A DNA stretch of 64,000 nt, from NCBI RefSeq assembly GCF_040412425.1, contig NC_089784.1, forward strand, positions 39,450,570 to 39,514,569, in the 5' to 3' direction. Below, one piece after another: positions 36,476 through 49,416 of this stretch. Source of the DNA: Macrobrachium rosenbergii (Eukaryota; Arthropoda; Malacostraca; Decapoda; Palaemonidae). The number at the start of each line of letters is the position of its first letter. The first letter of the stretch is position 1. The translations under genes were made by a program, and so were the position numbers. The notes under the pieces were generated by a model that saw nothing but the letters and a program-made list of their open reading frames with translations, did no database searches and had not been told where the DNA came from.

Positions 36476-38681
36476 ATGAAGATCGTAAGTAAATTGCGAT
36501 AGAACATTTAACTGGAGTCAGTTAGAAATCACTATTGATGAATACAGTGTCAGCTGATAGTGGAATCTATGCAATATTTAATAAAGTGGCCTAACCAATA
36601 AGAGTTTCCTACTCGATGAACTGCCTAAGGCAGCGCTCAAAGAAAGATTGTGGAGTCCGCCTTTTGTGTCATATGGGTTTTACAGTAGCGGCCTGACAGT
36701 AACGTTGTCATTTTTAGCATTCCTGTATCTACAGCAAAATTCGCAATAAAAAAAATTGGACATCTATCGTAAAACAGATCAAAATTCTTCTTTACTGATG
36801 AGGATGTTCTCGAGAAGTTGAGGTAATTGTTGAGCAAAAGGAACTGTTAACTGTGGATTCAGTGTTATTGGAATTTCAGAAACTGACAGCGATTATCTTT
36901 GTCTTAAATCTATTTATAGATTGTCATCAGCTGTTTGGTTGCCTTGTCACTCGCTGCACCCCAATACCTGCGGACGCCCAAACCTCCCCGACCCCTACCC
37001 CCTGTTTACATCACCCCAAAACCTCCTCCTCCACCTCCCCTTTACGTCACAACAAAACCTCCTCCTCCACCTCCCCCTCCTCCTCCTCCTCCTCCTCCAC
37101 CTCCCCACCTCCTCCACCTCCACCTCCACCTCCTCCTCCCCACCTCCTCCTACGTACGGTCCACCTCCCCACCTCCTCCACCTCCACCTCCTCCTCCACC
37201 CCCCCACCTCCTCCACCTCCACCTCCTCCTCCTCCACCTCCTCCCCACCTCCCCGTACGTACGGTCCACCTCCCCACCTCCTCCACCTCCACCTCCTCCT
37301 CCACCTCCCCACCTCCTCCACCTCCACCTCCACCTCCTCCTCCCCACCTCCTCCTACGTACGGTCCACCTCCCCCCACCTCCTCCACCTCCACCTCCTCC
37401 TCCACCTCCCCACCTCCTCCACCTCCACCTCCACCTCCACCTCCTCCTCCACCCCCCCACCTCCTCCACCTCCACCTCCACCTCCTCCTCCCCTACTACG
37501 TACATTCCATCTAAACCAACTACTGCTCCTCCTCCACCTCCTCCACCTTCACCTCCTCCTCCACATACTCCTCCTCCTCCTCCTCTCCCATCTTCCCCTA
37601 CGTACATTCCACCTAAACCAACTACTGCTCCTCCTCCACCCCCCCCACCTCCTTCTACGTACATTCCAACGAAACCAACTACTGCTCCTCCTCGACCTCC
37701 CCCACCTCCTTCTATGTACATTCCAACTAAACCAACTACAGCGCCTCCTCCCCCACCACCTCCTACTTACATTAACCCCTAAATCAAATACTCCTCCCGC
37801 CCTAGGCGATACCCCGAAAGCCAGTTCCCCAGAAAGCAAGCCCAAAGGGCCCGTGGGCATCATCAAGGATGAGAAGATTTTCAATGAAGACGGAAGTTTC
37901 AGTGTGAACTACGAGACAGAAAACAGCATCAAAGTCTTTGCGTCCGGCTCTCCTTCTGGCGTGGACAAGTCTGTGACCCAAGCTGGTCTCTACTCGTAAG
38001 TGATGCTCCATTCGTTTCTTTAGCATATTCTGAACTGCTTCTGTTGTCAATATTATCATTCTAATGAAATGGTAAACTGTGCCTTAAGCTGACCGCCATA
38101 TATAATCTGCTTTTACTCTTAAATGGAGGTTATGATATGAATAAAACCCCAAGTGTATTTATTCAATTATCTTTGACCACCTTGGTCTTTATAATATCTC
38201 CAGTGCATAAACTCACCATTCCACTTTATGAAGATATTTTGAGAAGGAATCACTAATATAGGTCCATCTTTTGCTCTAGGCCGGGTGTCAGAAGGGACTG
38301 ATAACCATAAGTGAGTTTAGTTATTATTTGCAGACTTGTAATCTTGTATGGACAGATAATAATCTATTGGTAAATAAATTAGTTTATTGACTGTTAAAGA
38401 TTTAAGAATAACTTAACATCTTAAACGTGCAAACAATCCTTCTTTACAGCTACACAGCCCCTGATGGAACCTTTATAGAAGTGAAGTATATAGCTGATAA
38501 AGGCGGATACCTGCCCGAATCCAGTGCCCTGCCCGTGGCTCCAGAATTCCCTCACCCAATTCCACAGTTCGTCCTTGACCAAATTGCCAGAGCAGCTGAA
38601 GAAGATGCTGCCGCAGCAGCAGCTGATGCAGCTGTCAAAACTACTGGCAACACCGCCGTTCCTAACTCAGCTTCATCCTAG
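36476..38681 (+). CDS. Pro-rich RR-1 cuticle protein, array copy 2 (open frame)
   Basis: Exons 36,476-36,484, 36,920-37,995 and 38,450-38,681 total 1,317 bases, which is 438 residues and a TAG stop, with no internal stop. Signal peptide MKIIVISCLVALSLA, Pro-rich domain to about residue 325, RR-1 domain at about 330-390 (TAPDGTFIEV, YIADKGGY), Ala-rich tail. The product is a secreted chitin-binding cuticle protein. Although open, the middle is read partly in the wrong phase: TYIPPKPTT units appear as LRTFHLNQL. The frame is restored only by TTAACCCCT near 37,775, where copies 1 and 3 have TTCCCCCT. A GGC to AGC change gives ETENS instead of ETENG in the RR-1 domain. The gene model is firm at both ends, but the middle protein sequence should not be trusted. 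Confidence 0.78.
38280..38310 (+). other. Candidate poison micro-exon, copy 2
   Basis: Same 31 bases as in copy 1, after CTTTTGCTCTAG and before GTGAGT. Confidence 0.2.
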
Positions 38682-38863
38682 GGCGAGCTAAGCAACACAT
38701 ACTACAGAGCGCAATAACTAATGAGTCATTTTCGTAACAAATTCAGTCATAAACTGTAACGTAAATACTAAAACTTTCTGTCAGTATATTGCCTAATGTT
38801 CAATTTTACCTAAAAACTGTAACCAATATTTATTAGGGTTTCCGTGTGACTGTGATCTGCTTT

Positions 38864-38869
38864 AATAAA
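38864..38869 (+). terminator. Polyadenylation signal AATAAA, copy 2
   Basis: Conserved AATAAA 183 bases after the stop. Confidence 0.6.
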
Positions 38870-39487
38870 CGAAACGTAAGGTATTTTAAAGTTGTTTTGT
38901 TGTCGCTGTTTTGTTGTATGTTTCTTATATGCAGTTCGATAATGCTTTGGGGATACTTCTCCAACAAAAGTGATGGCATAGCTATTTTCCAAGAGAGAAA
39001 AAAGACTCGTATAGCAGGTGAGATCCTTAGGAATTCCTATCTAAGAAAGCATTAGATCCAATTACTGGATTTTACTCTTAATAAAATCATCAACGCAATT
39101 ACATGAGCGAGCAACATTTGCCTGTAATCACCGCATCGTTGAAAAGACGATGATGCTACAGGACGTGAGACTTAGTAAAAAGAATGCTTGCATTTCGCTC
39201 ACCACTTCCAGACACACTAATTTTAATTATACATATTTACACACACAAACGCACTCGCTCATCCCTTAACCATTGAATTAAGGATCGCCTCATGTCCATA
39301 ACCTTGCACAGCATAATGAATTATATCTGATTTGTTTCTAGGCAAGCAATTAATATTCTGTTTCATGAAAGCAAGTGCACACAACTGGATGCATGTATAT
39401 ATATACACATATATATATACAGTATGTATATGTATGTAAATATATACATATGTATATATACATTTACAAACAACACACACATGCACA

Positions 39488-39675
<188 letters not shown>

Positions 39676-39679
<4 letters not shown>

Positions 39680-41706
39680 GGTGTTGTAATATATAAAACT
39701 ATTCTACAAATATCATATGTGTCTCTTTGAAAATTTTGATGTTTTGCTTGCAGATTCATCATTTGTTGTGATGATATGATTTTAAAATGTCTTTTCTTGC
39801 AGATAAATTGTGTATCATGTAATCTTAAAATGTCTTGATATGTTTTTCCATTTGTTTAATATATGGTGCAGTATATAAAATTGCATACTGGGTGTTATGA
39901 ACTCTAGTTCTTAACGAGCTGTGGAGAGTGAGGGAGAAATTTTTTTTTGTAACCATTATCAGATCAATACATCCTGTATTGACATAAGTGTTTGGACGAA
40001 GTTGTGTTTGGAGAAAGGCAGAGGCCTCTTGTGTTATCGTTGATGAGTTGACAGCCAATTGGCAAAATGCTTGTTATATGTTTATCATGTGTGCCTATCC
40101 CCTGGTTGTTAGCTGTGTCTATGCTTATTCTTTTCCATGATCTTGAGTAATGGAATGAGGAACAGAGAGAGTGAAGCTGACATGCTGACAGCTGAGCCAG
40201 TTTTGGTCCAAATGCACTTCCTTCTGTTTGCTCAAGTGTTTTGAGTGATCAGATCTTGTCGATCATAGATAAGAGGTCTGGCATATTTCCTTCTGAGCCT
40301 TAGAATTCCCTGTATGTATACCGTACATTTATACCTGTATGTATAATGTATGTACACTTTATGTATCATGTATTCTGGGAGGGCTTGAAGATAAAAGAGG
40401 AGTGCTGAATGAGAAAGAGTTAGTCAGGAAAAGGGGTTTCTAGGGTAAACTTTTCTCAATCTCTCTCTCAATTCCATTCATATATAAGGGTGATATACTG
40501 GTTGCTTTCCTGTTTGTAAAAGTTTTGTTAAACTCACCCAAGGAGTGTATAAATTTTTTAAGAGTGATTTAAGGTATTTATATTGTGCAAGCATTGTGGA
40601 AAGTGCATAATGGTGTACCATTTATAAAAAAGTAATGTGATGTTTACTGGTTTTTATTATGTTAAGAGTTAAAGCGATGTTCTAGGTAAAAGAGAATTAT
40701 TATTTTGATAAGAGGTGGATAATATCTCTTACAGTGAATTCTAATGTGTCTTGTTGCTAATTATATATCATTGTGTATGTCATTGTGACATGGCAGTGTT
40801 GTCTTTGTGAAAGTCTTAGAAAGACGTGAGTTTAACCCTTTTTAAAAGCGAAGGTAATCTTTTGAAAGATTGATATAATCTTTAAACATATTTTTGTCTT
40901 ATTGAAATGGCTGTTGGTATATTTCCATTTTTGCATATTTCATTCTTATATGTCTGTGTTATCATATTACTCTAATTTCATAATTAGTGTTTTCCAAAAT
41001 TTTGTGCTGGTGATTACTTAGCATTTTGTTAGTGCATACTTATTACTGAGGTTTTTAGAGAATACTTATATTGATTCCAGACAATAATATTTTGGTGAAC
41101 ACTTGTGTTGAGTTTAGTTAATGGTATATGTTTAAAACTTGAGTGATAGTTAATGGTTTGAATCTTACTTAACCAAATTGCTTTTAATAAATTAAAGTTT
41201 TGTGAATTAAACTTGATTAAGAAATACTTAAATTTTACACTGTTGTCAGATAACAGTAAATCTTTTTGAGATTGTGAACTCTACATATAACTTTTGAACT
41301 AGAAATAAATTTTTCTGTTTAAAGTTTTAAGAGCACAGCGTTTCATTTTGACCACTAGTAATTAGAGAAATTAATGAATGTGTACAAGGTAAATGATATA
41401 TCTGTTTGTTCACCTGAGACTTACCTAGGTGAAATAGAACCAGGGAAACTGTTATAGTGTTTGTTGAAGTGATGCCCATTTTCCACTAGTCTGTTTATAG
41501 CTTGTTGGCTGTTACCTCACCCAGAAATTGATAAAGATACATTGATTTTCTCAAGTGATAAGCAAGTTTTATGGGATCACTGTATCTTTAGAGTATTCAG
41601 TTTTAATATTTTGTTATGAGGTTTCAAGTATCTGGTCGAAGTGAGGTAACTTTTGGTATTATTATTTTTGTGTAATAGCCAGGTGCTTGATCACTTCGTG
41701 ACAATG

Positions 41707-41710
<4 letters not shown>
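39676..41710. other. Type-A-specific block, unit 2
   Basis: Paralogue of 23,138-25,168 with few differences. No gene recognised. Confidence 0.5.
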
Positions 41711-41781
<71 letters not shown>

Positions 41782-41903
41782 ATAAAGTGACAAAAATAAC
41801 TTACTTAAAAGGGTACTTATAATAGATAAAGGCATTTGGCTTCACCAGGATTCGAACCTGTAGATTTATATACAATATTCCAGTTTACAGGCTACTGGTT
41901 ATA
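41711..41903 (-). mobile_element. (AT)n tract and tRNA-derived SINE fragment, unit 2
   Basis: (TA)n at 41,711-41,778, then the SINE fragment with B-box-like GGTTCGAATCCTGG on the - strand, as in unit 1. Confidence 0.6.
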
Positions 41904-42379
41904 GAGCCTCGATGGTCGAGTTGGTTAAGACAGCAGCCTCAGACTTCTTAGAGGTCTGTGGCATAGGTTCAAATCTGCAGCCTACCAGTCAGAAAGGCGG
42001 ACACTTTGCTATCCGTGTAGACACCCTGGGATTATGTATGTAATCAACGGATAGGTTTGCTTAAAAGCAAATGGGTGTTACAGACTAATACAACACAAAC
42101 AAAGCCACTCCAACATCTAAAAACATGACAGACACCTCACACATCTCGAACTGTCCACCTCACTGTGCAACAACTTCTCACTGCTGGGAGAAAGGGTGCT
42201 GGTGACTGGTATGATACATGTACATATGCTACTGGGGTCTAAACGCTGTCAGGCAGGGCAGCCGATCAAGACTACGGTCTACCCCAAAGCCAAATCAAAG
42301 TCCTTCAAAAGAGGGCATCGTGCTTACCCCATACAAAAAAATGGGAAAAAAGCACATTAAAAGAAGAAGAAGAAAAAGA
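41904..42379 (+). mobile_element. tRNA-Leu-like SINE at junction of units 2 and 3
   Basis: Paralogue of the 25,406 copy, with the same position relative to the unit edges and the same AAGAAGAAG tail. Confidence 0.75.
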
Positions 42380-42505
42380 ATATAGATAAAAGGCAAATAG
42401 CGCTCACATAGTGTACTTTAGCTAAGCCTAGCCAGTAATGAACAGTAAGCAATAACCGATAATCATCGTGGTGTAACGAAGATGTCCTCCAAGCCTGCAG
42501 TTTAA

Positions 42506-44232
42506 CCCTAGAACTGTATCACCTGGTCCAAGCGGACCCACACTGATTTTATTTTAACATTCCCGCTCTTTTTTTCAGAGCAGTGGTAGCGTTTGAACAG
42601 TGGGCCCTCGTGAATTCAATTGGCTCTTGGTACTGAAGCTGAGAGGTTGCACTCCGCCCTCCACATGCTTTCTAAGATGCATAGGTATGGTGAGTGACTC
42701 CAGGCGGACCCACAATTTCTGTTTGTGGGATTTTAGACATGGCACCCTTTACATAAAAAGTTATCATTACAGTGACCCTGTTTACGATAATTCAGGCCAG
42801 AGTGGCTAAAAAACAGGTGTAAATGATTAGTAGGCTATTGTACTTTTATGAAATTTTTCTTTTTGTCATATATATGTGACCTACAATTTTTTTTTTTTAT
42901 TCAAGTGTGAAGCAAGAGCAAGAAAAGATGTCACGTAACATTGGACTGAGTGATGAATCCATCTCCAATATTTTAGCAGAAGACGCTGTAATAGATTTGA
43001 TGGATGATGTCACCACTGAATCTGTCCTTGCCATCGAAAAGATGAATACAGCTGGTGGAGGCCCTCTTGACGTCCCATCTCTCTCCCTCCCAGCTGAGTT
43101 CGATGAGGATGTGCCGAACGTAATAACTGACGTAGATGAAACAATGAAGTATACTGTGGCTCCACAAAAAAAAATAGAAAAAATTCTAAACTAGGCTACA
43201 TGTCACCTATTGCTGGCCCTTCAGGCATCCGCACAGCATCTCGCCATGCTAAACGCAAACTAATTCCCAGGATGTCCACCCCGCTGCCCAGAAAAAGAAC
43301 TCATGAAATGTCTGATTATTCTGACTTTGATCCTGATCCTAACTTAGATTCTGATTTTGATTCTGAGCCTGGTAGTATCGACTCAGATTCTGACTTTCAG
43401 CCACTATCACAATCTGACACTGATAATGACTCACACACTGAAGAAGACAACATCAACCAGGACCCTTCAGCCAGTGCCATCCAGGTCCCCACGGCCAGCG
43501 ACACCCAGAATCCTACTACGACCAGTGACATCCAGGACCATACGGCCAATGTCACCCACGGAAATGATGGCAGCTCCAACCCAACCGCACAATACATATA
43601 TCAAATGGAGGAAAATGAACGTCGTGCTCCAGATAAAGCTCACTGGTCAAGAACACCACTACGGACACCACAACAGACACCAACACAGTACACATCTGGA
43701 CTCGCAACACCATTAGCAAGGTCAACATCAACATCAATGGATTTCTTCAGCCTGTTTCTTGATGAAGAAATGTTGAATGATATTGTTCAGTGTGTCAATA
43801 ATTACATAGAAGCAAAAGGCCCAAAGCATGCTAGAAAGAAGCAAACAACGGGCAAGACACCCATCTGTGAATTGAGAGCACTAATTGGCATCCTCATTCA
43901 GGCTGGTGCCAAACACGACAACCATTGAAGAAGGAAAAATTATAGTTTTCTATGTTTTTTTCTGTCAGAGTTTTTTTAATATATTTTTATGTGTCAACTA
44001 TTGTTTCTCACAAAAGTTTTTTTTTTATTTCTATAGCAAAAATAAAAATATGGACCAACTCTGCCAAAACCTCAATATAATAAAGTTCAAGAATGTTTAT
44101 TTCTTTTACAATGATCTCTGAAGTTCAGTAAAGAAACTTGTTTTTGCATATATTTTGTATTATTTCCAAGTGGGTCCAGTCGGATCCACGTTTCCCTTTG
44201 CGTCAGTCAAATTGGGCGAAACAGCTCTAGGG
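42506..44232 (+). mobile_element. piggyBac-like deletion derivative, copy 2
   Basis: Terminal repeats CCCTAGAACTGT and ACAGCTCTAGGG (one mismatch), with TTAA at 42,502-42,505 on the left and TTTG on the right. The mutated right flank is shared with the first copy, so it predates the duplication of the junction. Confidence 0.8.
42928..43928 (+). pseudogene. Truncated piggyBac-like transposase, copy 2
   Basis: A 5' frame of 88 codons (42,928-43,194: MSRNIGLSDESISNILAEDA) ends at TAG. Six bases later a 242-codon frame starts (43,200-43,928) with MSPIAGPSGIRTASRHAKRK and an acidic Asp/Ser tract (DFDPDPNLDSDFDSEPG). Then comes the piggyBac-type segment FFSLFLDEEMLNDIVQCVNN ... ELRALIGILIQAG and a stop. 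Acidic N-termini are usual in this family. The DDE domain is missing, so it is at best a truncated protein. The second frame is intact here, unlike in the 26-kb copy. Confidence 0.65.
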
Positions 44233-44933
44233 TTTGCCAGTTTTTTGACGCACACATCACATTTCTCTAGCAATAAACTTATTGGTGTTGGTAAATGCCT
44301 CTTCTTTACCTGCTGTGCTACACTATATAAATATGCTGTTGATACATCTAGACCAAATATTTGGGATGAGACATCTCATTAGCTTAAATATAAAAATAGC
44401 AGTGTTTATACATACTATACTAAAGAAAATAATATAAAAGTATAGATAAGAACAATATGGCCAGCGGAAACTTCAGCATTTCTAGTTATAATTCATTTCC
44501 ATTACCAACGTTCGGGATTATAAATTGCGTCATCAGGGCTAAAAACAGAGAAAATGAAAATCTACACATCAGGAGTAAAGCTAAAGTGGATGGTAATCGT
44601 AAATCATTCTTTTAATGATAATAACCACATCAGTGACCTTAAAATTTATCGTGAAAGCATAGTGGCAAGTAATTAAAATTTAAGTTAAAATTTAAAACAA
44701 AATTTTATTATCGAGGGAAGTAATATTAACTTTTAGTAAAACAAAACAATAAATATTAATTGGTATCATGGAAAAAACACGAATGCACTTCTGAGAAAAT
44801 GAAACTATTCGCAAAGGAAGAAGAAACATAAAGTATTTACCATCAATCCTAACATGAACAAAATTGTGAAATACAAAAATATCGAGACGAGAACTCACTG
44901 TGACAAAAGCTTATAGGTAAACGACCGAATAAA

Positions 44934-46670
44934 TTATTTTTTGACACCTGGGAAAGCAAACACAGAGACAAGAAGTGTAGAAAGGGACGATGGTCTATTA
45001 GGCAATGAAATGCTTAATGGTACTGCAGCTGAATTGTTGCTGAGAGGTGATGATGAATGTTTCATGATGAGGCACTCGAGAATCAGTAATGACCGTTCAT
45101 CTGTCGCCTGAGATAGGACTTCGAAATCCCTGTCCAGAATATTGCCTTTACATTTTACTGCCTAGAATTTTTTCTTAGATTAAACTTATCATGTCCGGTG
45201 AATGACACCCAGGTAACAACCGGTGCGAACCTTCAACAGCCGACTGGAATTACCCACATAGGTTCCAAAATTACATTTGGAACAGGTGAATAAATGCTGT
45301 TAAAGATCACATCAGTTCCAGAAGGGTGTCATTAAACTTGGAAAGACTTCTGAATTTAAAGGTGTTCTTGAATATAAAATGAAATTTGTTGCATGGATAC
45401 ACACTGGGTTCCCATTTTACATGTATATATGTTGAGCGATATGGCAAAGGTACATGTTTCTTTTTAGGTACACAAAAGTTTTAGGCTAAAAACTCTTTTT
45501 AGATTTTTTAAAATAGATGTGGCGGATAACAATTTCTACTAAAATATTTTAGCAAAGATACTACTTCTTCATGAAATTTAACCCACATGCACGATAAATT
45601 ATAATTCCTACATAATCAAGCTGTACATGCATTAAGTTTAAAAACCAACGGACAAAATCTGAAAAATTATTAACAAACCAGTAAACGTTTTTCCGAAAAC
45701 ACCAGTTACAAATTGATCATTACTCCTAGAAAATGCTATTTCTAAAAGTGGCATTTTTAGATTCCAAGTCCATTGTAAAACTGATGTTTGAATGAAAGGA
45801 GCTTATGAAATTAAGGCATAAATACGCAAGTTCTTGTTTCTTGAAGAGTACAAACGTATCATCCACGCACTTAAAAAAAAAGCAGTTTTAAAAGGTGACG
45901 GACACTGATCAAGAAACAGTTTTTCTTAGTAGCACATGAAAATATTGGCAAAGGTGGTTCCGACCTAAAGGAGAAGTCATTGCCATTTAATCGGTTTGTT
46001 TATATACTTTTTATTTTTAAATAAACAGTTATCCATCACTGCCAGTTCCAGGAATTTCTCAAAAGAATTATTATTAAAAGTCTTCAGAAAGACCATATTG
46101 AGTAGCTAATAAAGCATAAGTTGTTGTGTCTGTAGTTTAGATTAGAGGCACCTTTGTGAAGAAACAAAATACATCATAATTAACCATAAAATTACTAGGG
46201 GGTTGCTGAAAAATCTTAGGGATAAACTGGGAAGAATTCAGTAATGTATATTCATTATTTATCAAACCAGAGAATAGGGGACTAGGAATTTGGCTAAGTA
46301 AAATTATGAGCTATAGGCAGCTAATAGTGGAAGTAAAGGAACATTTTTCTTATGGATTTTGGGTAACCCATACAAAGAACTGAAAGAAGAGCCAATACCA
46401 TAAAGAGAACGATATGTTTAATCACTCAAGATATTATCATCATTAAGTTGTTTGAGACTACGATTAATCTTGTCTTCTGTTTTGAATGTTAAGTTAAACT
46501 TTGGCGGTCCAACCTCCATAAAATTTGTGGTGTCGGAAAGGATATGGTTCATTTTGTTGATGTATGCATCCCTATCCAATGGGACACCGCCCTTATCTTC
46601 ATCTGGGGGACATGTAGTAATGCCTTCACTCATGAACAGCGGCTTGAGAATTTGAATTATTTCTGTTTAA
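44934..46670 (-). pseudogene. Penelope-like element remnant, copy 3
   Basis: Same insertion as in units 1 and 2. The - strand frame at 46,418-46,633 holds CPPDEDKGGVPLDRDAYINKM and HILSD. The RT and GIY-YIG traces are again interrupted. Confidence 0.7.
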
Positions 46671-46671
46671 A

Positions 46672-47027
46672 CAAGTAAAAAATGCGCCGAAGTTTCTTCG
46701 GCGCAATCGAGTTTTCTGTCCCGTGGTGGCCTCAGCCACGGCCCATAAAACTCTTAGCCTTGGCCCATGAAACTCAGCGACGGTCCGGTGGTGGCCTATG
46801 TTGTTGGTGTCTATAGCGCTGCCAGAAGTAAGATTATGGCTAATTTTAACCTTAAATAAAATAAAAACTACTGAGGCTAGAGGGCTGCAATTTGGTATGT
46901 TTGATGACTGGAGGTTGGATGATCAACATAGCAATTTGCAGCGCTCTAGCCTCATCAGTTTTTAAGATGCGAGGGCGGATGGACAGACAAAGCCCACACA
47001 ATAGTTTTATTTTACAGAAAAGTAAAA
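46672..47027 (-). mobile_element. Terminal-hairpin interspersed element, copy 3
   Basis: As in unit 2, with TGCGCCGAAG/CTTCGGCGCA hairpin and internal inverted repeat at about 46,864-46,965 with two arm mismatches. Confidence 0.7.
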
Positions 47028-49326
47028 ATGAAAACCACGAAGGGGCCATATGTGATTTGTAACATTTATAAGCAACATTCTGAATGAATTGACAGTCCTT
47101 CTCTAAACTGGTACAGTAATTTATCCGTTTCTCATATTCTATACTGTCATTATGAAAAAAAAAAAAAAAAAAGAAATAAAACCTCAACTTTTTCCACAGG
47201 ATAGGCTACACATATCTAATGTCACCTTTTTATTGATCTGAACCCTCTTGATAAAGCCAGAGACAAAAATAAGCTAGAAATACATTTTTCTTAGTACTAA
47301 ACAATTAAATGTAGATATAGTCCTTCTAAAAGTAATTGTGGGTTAAGTACACGAGGACAGACGAACGGACACTGCCAGCGTACGAGCTTACAGTATATCT
47401 AGCTGATGAGTAAATAATCAGCTTAATGGAATGTTGTCTTTAACAAATCCTCGATATATCGTATGAGAAGCTATTCCATTTCCGCAACTGGACCTTGTTT
47501 TTTCTTAGATATTATTGTAGCATGAAGCTCCGTTTTGTTTTGTTGCTTCCTGGAAACGTCCGCAATCATTCCGAGGGGTGTTTATCATCGGTACTGCTTT
47601 CCCCACCCCCGACCTATAATAGACAAAGTCATGCCTATTTTTATACTTTCTGGTGATGATTAGGGTCTCCTCTTGTGATATCTTTATAAGTGTATGCTTC
47701 AATCAAACACCGGAATATGAAAGTTGATGATAACGATGGTTCTTTTAAAGCACAAGAGAAAAAACGCGTGCTTGCCTAACACATTTCCTGCTCACACAGA
47801 CAGACGTCACATACACAAGAAGTTATAACGTTGGAGGTACTGAGTTGCCTTTGTAACGGCTCGCCTAAATCATTATTTTTCCGATCGATCCTTTTATTTA
47901 GAGAGGAGTTACTGTTTATATTCAAACATTCCCAATGCCGATTAGTAGTTATCAAAGATAATTTATACACTCATTAGATTTACACCTCTGTTGATTGGAT
48001 TTTTCACAACAACAAATGTGCATTTGAAGACCGTTATACCCGAGAGTTGCATTGCTATCTCTCCCAGAATCTGATCACTTGTCACCCACACAATGCGCCT
48101 TGGTAAAATTCTCGTAAAATCATGGCGATAAAAAGACAAACAGGCAAAAGGAACGGAACAAAAACATAAAAATAAAGCTCCAATTCATGAACCTTCACTT
48201 TTGAATTTAGATGGAGATTCACAGAAGCCAAGATTTTCTTCCTTTCCCTTTTCATTACATTTTATTCTGCCAGGTATCAAGTCCCATTGGCCTTAATATC
48301 TGTCAAACATTAAAATTATGTAAAGCAACACTCGATGGATGGGGCAACAAGAAATCTGTTTAAACATTATTTTGATCATTTTTTTTCGCACTGATATGGT
48401 ACTAGAATTAAAGGAAGCAGAAATAATCCAGTAGGGCGGAGGAAGAAAAAATAGTAAGCGAAATGCTGTCTGCATTACACAAAGGGCCCGTCGCTGCAAA
48501 ATCCCCCAAGTTGCAAGTCAGTGAGAGAATGGGAAAATTTGGTTGAGAGATAATGAGAAGTGGAGTTGATAGCCCGTAGAGTTTCTCCCGACGTTGTCCA
48601 AAAAGTGTGGAAATTGTACAGTCTAGGTATTCACATCAATCATTCTTTCAATCGCTTGTTAATTACCAATCAAGTTTAAGTAGCCGTTTCTCTACCGAAA
48701 TGCTTCTTCGAGCACTTCAGGTTTTTGTAAGAATATGTCAAAATAAACACAAGTCTATAGCCCCTCTGTTAAGCCATCGCCTATCACCTCTATTTACGTT
48801 GAATTCCTCAAGTTTCTGGGAGCATCACTGGAGTCAAATGATGTAAGATTCATTGATTTTGTAAAACAAGTCAGTATGAATTATGTAATGAATTTAATGA
48901 CTGATATTATTAGGATCATTTATTTAGTTGATATTTATCAACGGACGACACATACATTCATAATCGTTTGTGATCTTGTGACCAAAAGAATGATTGAGAT
49001 GACGGATCGAAAAGCAAAGGAAACTCTTTGCTCAGGTAGGAAATAATTCTGGCTTGCAGGATGAAGGAAGGCTTTTCGGTAAGCCTCACCTAATCAGGAT
49101 GATATGATTAATTCGTTGCCATTCACGATATGGCAAGATCTCATACAAACCTCTGCAGTAGAGGGAAGGAGTTATGTACAATAAAAAAAAAAATATGAAA
49201 ATACAGTAAATATGGAAAGCGGTTACATAAGATAATGCATTCTTGCTGAAAAAGGGAGGGACTGTGTTATAAGTTACAAACCTGGAACTAGAAAGCAATC
49301 GTACCGAATACCGTAAACTTCCGCTA
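47028..49326. other. Unassigned spacer of unit 3
   Basis: Matches the unit 1 and unit 2 spacer except for the missing segment of about 615 bases and small substitutions. No gene seen. Confidence 0.5.
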
Positions 49327-49339
49327 ATATATATATATA

Positions 49340-49411
<72 letters not shown>
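49327..49411. repeat. (AT)n microsatellite left of satellite
   Basis: TA run leading directly into the first satellite monomer. Confidence 0.95.
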
Positions 49412-49416
<5 letters not shown>

